Shown here: piece by piece, positions 58,440-64,000 of the stretch
Layout of the letters: every line of letters begins with the position of its first letter
How positions within the stretch are numbered: position 1 is the stretch's first letter
From: Sipunculus nudus
Taxonomy: Eukaryota; Annelida; Sipuncula; Golfingiida; Sipunculidae
NCBI GenBank assembly: GCA_026874595.1
Contig: CM049317.1
Location: 57,903,118-57,967,117 of the forward strand
DNA length: 64,000 nucleotides
Direction: 5' to 3'
The notes under the pieces: generated by a model
Told to the model about the DNA's origin: nothing
The model's input: the letters and a program-made list of their open reading frames with translations, nothing else
The model's database searches: none
Translations under genes and position numbers: made by a program

Positions 58440-58860
58440 CCATTGACATATTTACGCACGCTAAGCCAACGCCCCCATCGCCAATAGCATAGAGAAACAA
58501 TGGGGCGACGGTTGCCGGTGTGTATATACCGTTACCTGTGGAAAGCTGTCAATCAAATGTTGAAATCCACACCCTCGCCAATAGGGATTTCAGTTTCGTT
58601 CAAACAGTAATAAAATAATAGCCGGGCAGGATAAAATATGGCGATTTAACAACTTCCCGTGTGTATAATTAAGCTCGGAAGGTGTGCGCCGTGTGGGAGA
58701 ATCCATATATCTCTGTAACTTCAAAGAGCTAGGGCAGTTATATACAGGAGTCAGTGTTTGTTATACGGGGCCTGCATGGTTCCCAGGCCATGCACTGTTC
58801 TTTCATCTATTGTCGGTGCTTTCTCTCATTTTTTTCATCAAATGAAAGTGAAGCCACTCA
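58440..58860. promoter_or_regulatory. Higher-complexity island: CCAAT, SOX and PBX-like words
   Basis: TCGCCAATAG occurs twice (about 58478-58487 and 58574-58583). Also AACAATGG (SOX-like), GTCAATCAAATG (PBX/HOX-like) and CpG-containing GGTGTGCGCCGTGTGGGAG. No frame of interest. Candidate enhancer or promoter by composition only. Confidence 0.3.
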
Positions 58861-59043
58861 TCAGAATATCTTATTTTAATAGGTAAAGTTTTTTTAAAGG
58901 ATCATCTGTATGTAACTTTATGGGTGTGTATATGTGCATTTATAGTTGATTGTATATATGTGTTTATACGATTTGTGTATATCTGTATTATTATATATAC
59001 GTATATGAAATTTTAATGTTTGAATGTTAAATGTATCTATGTG

Positions 59044-59083
59044 TGTATGTATGTATGTATGTATGTGAAGCAAGTGTATAAAC

Positions 59084-59169
<86 letters not shown>
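59044..59169. repeat. (TATG)n and (TA)41 microsatellites
   Basis: Five or so TATG units, then after a 20-base gap about 82 bp of perfect TA, the longest TA array in the window. Confidence 0.95.
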
Positions 59170-59172
<3 letters not shown>

Positions 59173-59999
59173 GATAGGGAGGGAGAGGCATATGCAATAA
59201 ATAAGAAACGTTTTTGATATGGACAATGGTGTGAACCATTAAGAATCTTTTGTCGTATTTACAAGAAATATAATATAGTTTTACAGGCCCTATACATAAA
59301 TCTAAACGTATACGTTATTGCATTTATAAGCGTAAATTATATATGGTAAATATCTTTTATCCGCGATATACGGTAAAGGCAAACACATTTTGTGAGGGAG
59401 CTTGTATAAAGTCGACCATGATAAGGGGAGGGGCTTGCAGCCTGGTAGCTGAGGAACTGTAACCATGCCAACCGCTGAATTTCTTCTATGTCGTTTTAAT
59501 GTGACATTTGCACGCGAGGGGTGACAAAGGGTCGCAAAGATTACCAAATTTGGCAGACTCCGGTTTTCTTGGCAGCCACTGGTACACAAATAAATGCAAC
59601 TGACAGCGAAATGTCAAGGATTATTATGATTAATACTGCCATCCCTACATGTTCATTTTTTTCTCAACCAAATTAGAATGGCTACTTATGCACGCTTTCA
59701 TTGACTCTTATCAGTCTAGCGTAGTACTTTTTTCTGAGTAAGGAATTAACGATTTTAATCCACGAACCAGTCAATCTTTAAATAATAAAACATACGTGTA
59801 TAATTTACATACATAATGTTGTATCATTTAACTATTAATTTTCTTATCAAATATTTAGTAAAATATTTAAAAAAATATTTTTGTTTCATCTATATATCTT
59901 ATTCTTTGAAATGAAAAAATGGATGAATAGAGTTAAATAATATTCTTTAAAAAAAATCAACTCAAAGTATCATGCATATATATATGTACAATCTTGCTG
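59170..59999. other. Intergenic, nothing firm
   Basis: 59,370-59,600 is slightly GC-richer with a 95-codon minus frame that is not recognised; the rest is AT desert. Confidence 0.45.
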
Positions 60000-60440
60000 C
60001 ATAAACAAACACGCAAATCCGCCAGATCGTTCATGTGGCTGGCTTTATACGCGCCAATAAACGTCATTGGCTAGTCTCGGCGGTGAAATAAACTCAAACT
60101 GTTTAAATATTTACAAAACACCAATTTGGGTTTATTTATACGCTGTGTGATATCGGTATATAGGGCGGCGTTATACGGTCGTTACATTCGTCATAATAAT
60201 TAGCCATTAATTGCGTGACTTGTATCAGTGCCAATATGTTTACGCGTCAGGCAAGACCCTCATATGCCAAAGTTTACCGTCCAACTACACGCCACCCGGA
60301 TATTAACAATGTTTAGTCACATACACCACCTAATGCTATTTACGGCCAAGAAATTTGATTGCAATCAAATCTCAATTCCCAGTGGACTGACAGTGTATGG
60401 ATGTGTATATTTTCAGGATACAATTCTGCGGACCTAGAGT
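60000..60440. promoter_or_regulatory. Candidate conserved regulatory block with 18-bp palindrome
   Basis: Dense homeodomain-type words (CCAATAAACGTCATTGG, TTTATTTATACGC, AATTAGCCATTAATTG, CACCTAATGC) and the perfect palindrome ATTTGATTGCAATCAAAT (60353-60370), which contains opposed TTGATTG/CAATCAA PBX-like sites around ATTGCAAT. High complexity between AT deserts, no convincing frame. Inferred enhancer-like element. Confidence 0.35.
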
Positions 60441-60509
60441 GATAGAGTAGTGGATTTACTAGAGCATGTGCCATATATTTACAGTCTCCAAATTTATGAT
60501 TTGCATAAA

Positions 60510-60682
60510 CAGTTAAAACTCGCCTAAGGACCAGATCAGTTTAACGACCACCAGAAAAATTGCGACCACTTTTTCACGATCCCAATTCTTGTTCGCTCTT
60601 TATATCAGATATCGCTTAGACCTCGAAAATTTTTCCACTTTATCGACGTTCTGTTTGTCATCGTAATTTTGAGGTTTTACTG
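60510..60682. mobile_element. pogo/Tigger-like MITE (family M1, copy 2)
   Basis: The 173-bp element has left end CAGTTAAAACTCGCCTAAGG and inverted right end CAGTAAAACCTCAAAATTAC. TA flanks the right tip; the left flank is AA. Interior words CGACCACTTTTTCACGATCC, CAATTCTTGTTCGCTCTTTA and CCACTTTATCGACGTTCTG align with copy 1 at 15.3 kb in the same order. Confidence 0.75.
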
Positions 60683-60774
60683 TATATATATACTGTATAA
60701 AATATTCATTCATATATATATAAGCATGCATATGTGTGTATATATATAAGATGGATACGTTAATCTATATGCGA

Positions 60775-60852
60775 CAGAATCGGGTTCTCCCTGATCAGGA
60801 TATTTCGAATTCGGTTAAACGAAATAATCGAAATGAGGTTCTGAAAGACTGA
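60775..60852. mobile_element. Short pogo-like remnant
   Basis: CAGAATCGGGTTCTCC at the left, and on the inverse of the right CAGAACCTCATTTCGATTA, with TTTCGAATTCGG and CGAAATAATCGAAAT inside. Similar in style to the MITEs but too short to classify. Confidence 0.3.
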
Positions 60853-61024
60853 ACGCAAATATGTATGGTAAACATATAATACGGTGTGCATTAAAGAAAA
60901 TATCATATCGGTAAAATATTGTCTTATACAAACCTAAATAGAAAATGAACAATTCCTGCAGAATAATTGCTGTTTTATATATATAGAGAAAGAGGGAAAC
61001 AGAGATAAAGAAAGAGACAGAGAA

Positions 61025-61759
<735 letters not shown>

Positions 61760-62100
61760 AAAGTCTGATTGACATGGGTAGCGCTGCTCGAGTCCTGCGC
61801 GTTTATAACACTTAATGCTTATTTAGGCTTCCGTATGGCATTGTATAGTTACTTTTGCCCTAACTTTGATGTTGTTTAATTGGATCTGTGCGCCCGCTCG
61901 ATGTCTTGTGCTTCCGTCATCATGGATTTATATAAGCTAAATGAATGTCTGGTGTCTTCTTGTGTCGACTAAACAGGGCGTGAATTGATGAAGCCGAAAA
62001 GCAAGAAAAGTTTACTTTTTTCTAAACATCTGCTGCTTAGTATATAACACCCCATGCAACTTTGGTGTTCGCTTCCCCACCTCGCGGATAAATATATAAC
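61760..62100. promoter_or_regulatory. Higher-complexity island, possible regulatory block
   Basis: Contains ACTTTGATG (TCF/LEF-like), TTTAATTGG and CpG-containing words (GCGCGTTTATAAC, TGCGCCCGCTCGATG). No frame of interest. Support is compositional. Confidence 0.2.
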
Positions 62101-62706
62101 TATCCCATTTGATCATATTAAACAAGCCCGGTACTTCATGTATTGGTGACATATGCACATACTAATCTTTTTTGCACCTTTATGATGCCATTTGTCTCTA
62201 TTATCGAAATATAAATGTTGCCCTCCCTTTTCGGCAGGTATGAAATCCCCTTTTATCAATTATGTTCGTTGCTTGACTTGAGAATTCGATAATAAGGAGA
62301 GATATTTACAGCCTTTTACAGATGGAAGGATAATAAAACAAGGCCCTTTTTATATATGTTTAAACTTATACATTGCGGATTACTTCGGTTTTTTTTTTAT
62401 TACAAAGGATCCACCATATGCGATAGAAAGCTGCTTAGTCAAGCGAGACACCTTATCTATATGTATTTGGTATCTTATCCATCTTATGAAGGGACACTGT
62501 TTTTTTTGTGTGTGTATATATATTGTGTGTAATATATTTATTGGACCTACATGCAGTGCCAAGTCGTTGACATTAAAGATGCTACATACATGCTCAGAAT
62601 AATGTTTACACAATATACCTATGTACACACACAACCACACACACACATACCCCTGGCGCCTACTCATCAATTAGAACCCCTACATAAAGATATATGAAAA
62701 TATATA
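62101..62706. other. Intergenic with short GT/AC runs
   Basis: GTGTGTG near 62508-62514 and ACACACAACCACACACACAC near 62625-62645; nothing else recognised. Confidence 0.5.
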
Positions 62707-62884
62707 CAGTCGAGCCTGTTTATTGTCATATCTTACATACAGATTAAACTAAGCATGTTAGTTAATAATCATTATTCATATAAGGCTAAAGTTGCCACGA
62801 AATAAAATTTCACCTAATTTAAATTCCCACTTATTGTCATAATTTGGTCCGGAACGGGCACTATGTCAATAAACGGGCCGATTG
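62707..62884. mobile_element. TA-flanked MITE (family M3)
   Basis: The 178-bp element has left end CAGTCGAGCCTGTTTATTGT and inverted right end CAATCGGCCCGTTTATTGAC, identical at about 15 of 20 positions, with TA duplicated at both flanks (62705-62706, 62885-62886). The interior has an extra internal TTATTGTCATAA word. Non-coding, pogo/Tc1-mariner-like by target and end style. Confidence 0.7.
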
Positions 62885-63040
62885 TACACATAGGCGGGGA
62901 TATCATGTTATTACGTCATTGTTTAAGAGTATAATATTGAGTAACCTAACTGTGACCTGATAAAGCATACTTTCATATCACGGAAGGTAGATGGACAAAT
63001 CGGCCGCTAGGTGTCGAAACGGGCCTTCATAATGCAAGTA

Positions 63041-63112
63041 CGGTATAACCTCGTTTTTTCGCCAAAAAGATTGCCACGGGGATCTCTGACGGAAAGTCGA
63101 GGTGACAGTTAA
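63041..63112. mobile_element. Pogo-like left end, truncated
   Basis: TA then CGGTATAACCTCGTTTTTTC, resembling CAGTATAACCTCG-type ends. The matching right end is missing or decayed (GAAAGTCGAGGTGACAG). Confidence 0.45.
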
Positions 63113-63228
63113 TCGGGGGGTTTATATATATGTAAACACTAATTCACTACAATAACTGCAATTCTTATGGTTTTCATTGCACATATCAGCTAAATTACAA
63201 AAATTGAACAATCACAAATCGATACCTT

Positions 63229-63486
63229 TTGACAAACCTCGCATGGCAGTTAGATGATTATGCATTTGTACATGATTCAGGTGAAATTAAAGTAAACAGA
63301 ACAATAGAAATGCCGGTATTTTTTTCGCGATGGACGAAATTGGCTAATGAATGGGAGGCAAGTAAATGTGACTATACTGTTTATGTATATACACCTGTTG
63401 GCCCTTACATAACAGTATTAGGTGAAACACATTGTGGCTTCAAGGTGTTTCCATTCCTATCACGACTTGGGAATGCCGGCTGCTGA
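63229..63486 (+). other. Unrecognised open frame, 85 codons or more
   Basis: Open from a stop 11 codons upstream of the listed TTG; no ATG until an internal M. Composition is protein-like (QLDDYAFVHDSGEIKVNR, SRWTKLANEWEASKC) and not AT-driven. Its last 14 bases and stop lie in the dispersed family C core, so if it is an exon it ends in a repeat. No domain recognised. Confidence 0.2.
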
Positions 63487-63560
63487 AACAAGAATCTATG
63501 ATTATCGGCCACTGCATCATAAAGTATCCTATCAGACCAGTAAGACGCCCGTCATCCATA
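63440..63560. mobile_element. Dispersed repeat family C, second copy
   Basis: GGGAATGCCGGCTGCTG (63469-63485), followed by AAACAAG and ATCGGCC, aligns with GGAAATGCCGGCTGCTG, CTGCAAG and CTTGGCC at 50371-50415. TTTCCA and CACGACTT upstream also find counterparts. GC-rich relative to surroundings. Confidence 0.35.
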
Positions 63561-63867
63561 TGTCAGTGTTTAAACGAATGCTCGGAATACCATGCAGGTC
63601 GTAGACGCGATAACTGAAAGATAAAGAGGACAAAAATATTATAAAAATATAATTTAAGTAGATGTAACTTTTGGTTGGTTTTGTTAAACCAAAATTAAAG
63701 TATTTTCATTCATAAGACAAAGTTCGTATGAATAAGAAAGGGAGAGATGAATCTCAGACATAGATGTATGCACTGGTCAACTTGTATTTGTTATGTGTTA
63801 TCCGTTTTCTTATCGATATCTTTATTCATTAATTCATCTGTGTTCACATATCTTTGCCTATATATGT
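63561..63867. other. Intergenic, nothing recognised
   Basis: No supportable feature. Confidence 0.5.
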
Positions 63868-63975
63868 CTCTGTCTGACTGTCTGCCTGATTTTCTGGCTG
63901 TCTCTCCCTCATTATTATTATTTTTCAGTCATACCTCCAACATCATTAACATCGTTAACATCGCTATCATTAAAA
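63868..63975. repeat. Degenerate (TCTG)n and CATCRTTAA minisatellite
   Basis: Imperfect TCTG/CTGT units (63868-63908), then AACATCATTAACATCGTTAA followed by CATCGCTATCATTAA, a rough 12-bp repeat. Confidence 0.6.
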
Positions 63976-64000
63976 CTATCAGTTTTTCATTGTCATCGTC

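Noticed and set aside
63001-63017. CCGCTAGGTGTCGA as another CTCF site
   Set aside because: The G-to-T change in the GGTGGC core removes a key position.

Overview
This window looks like non-coding DNA from an animal nuclear genome, most likely a marine invertebrate. I see no bacterial or phage gene organisation and no complete gene. No long open frame resembles a known protein from end to end. The DNA is strongly AT-rich. About 30 (TA)n arrays of 25-90 bp interrupt it, roughly one every 2 kb, together with (GA)n, (CT)n, (AC)n, (GATA)n and poly-C tracts. The transposon content (tRNA-derived SINEs, decayed non-LTR retrotransposons, many TA-flanked MITEs with pogo/Tigger-like ends) fits a lophotrochozoan. 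A SINE-like repeat at 19.27-19.48 kb with an AATAA-rich tail resembles a layout I associate with molluscs, but that placement is a weak inference.

Layout. 0-10 kb: AT-rich intergenic DNA with a minus-strand SINE (5.27-5.55 kb), a LINE scrap (6.66 kb) and three related CACGTGA / inverted-CCAAT modules (7.0-7.8 kb). 10.2-11.9 kb: a GC-richer island with an E-box plus CCAAT promoter-like block, a possible minus-strand first exon and two unrecognised short open frames. 12-20 kb: microsatellites, nested MITEs (14.6-15.7 kb), a LINE 3' remnant (17.55-17.96 kb), a perfect p53-type double half-site (18.72 kb) and the 19.3 kb SINE. 20-32 kb: microsatellites with islands of higher complexity, the best being a possible minus-strand signal-peptide exon at 27.5 kb. 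32-34.6 kb: a dense transposon cluster, including a CpG-rich terminal-inverted-repeat element with interlocking internal inverted repeats. 35-48.6 kb: further deserts broken by GC-richer, motif-rich islands at 36.1, 39.9, 41.05, 42.6, 44.1 and 47.6 kb. 49.5-64 kb: a tandem duplication, a dispersed GC-rich repeat, complete MITEs at 52.3, 60.5 and 62.7 kb, and candidate conserved regulatory blocks at 58.5, 60.2 and 61.9 kb.

Interpretation. The window reads as a gene desert or a very large intron. The parts most likely to matter are regulatory islands, where perfect TGACGTCA (6 copies) and GTCACGTGAC (4 copies) palindromes are far more frequent than base composition predicts. The rest is a population of short non-autonomous DNA transposons that favour TA targets. 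Exon calls here are low-confidence hypotheses. I found no convincing undescribed multi-gene system.
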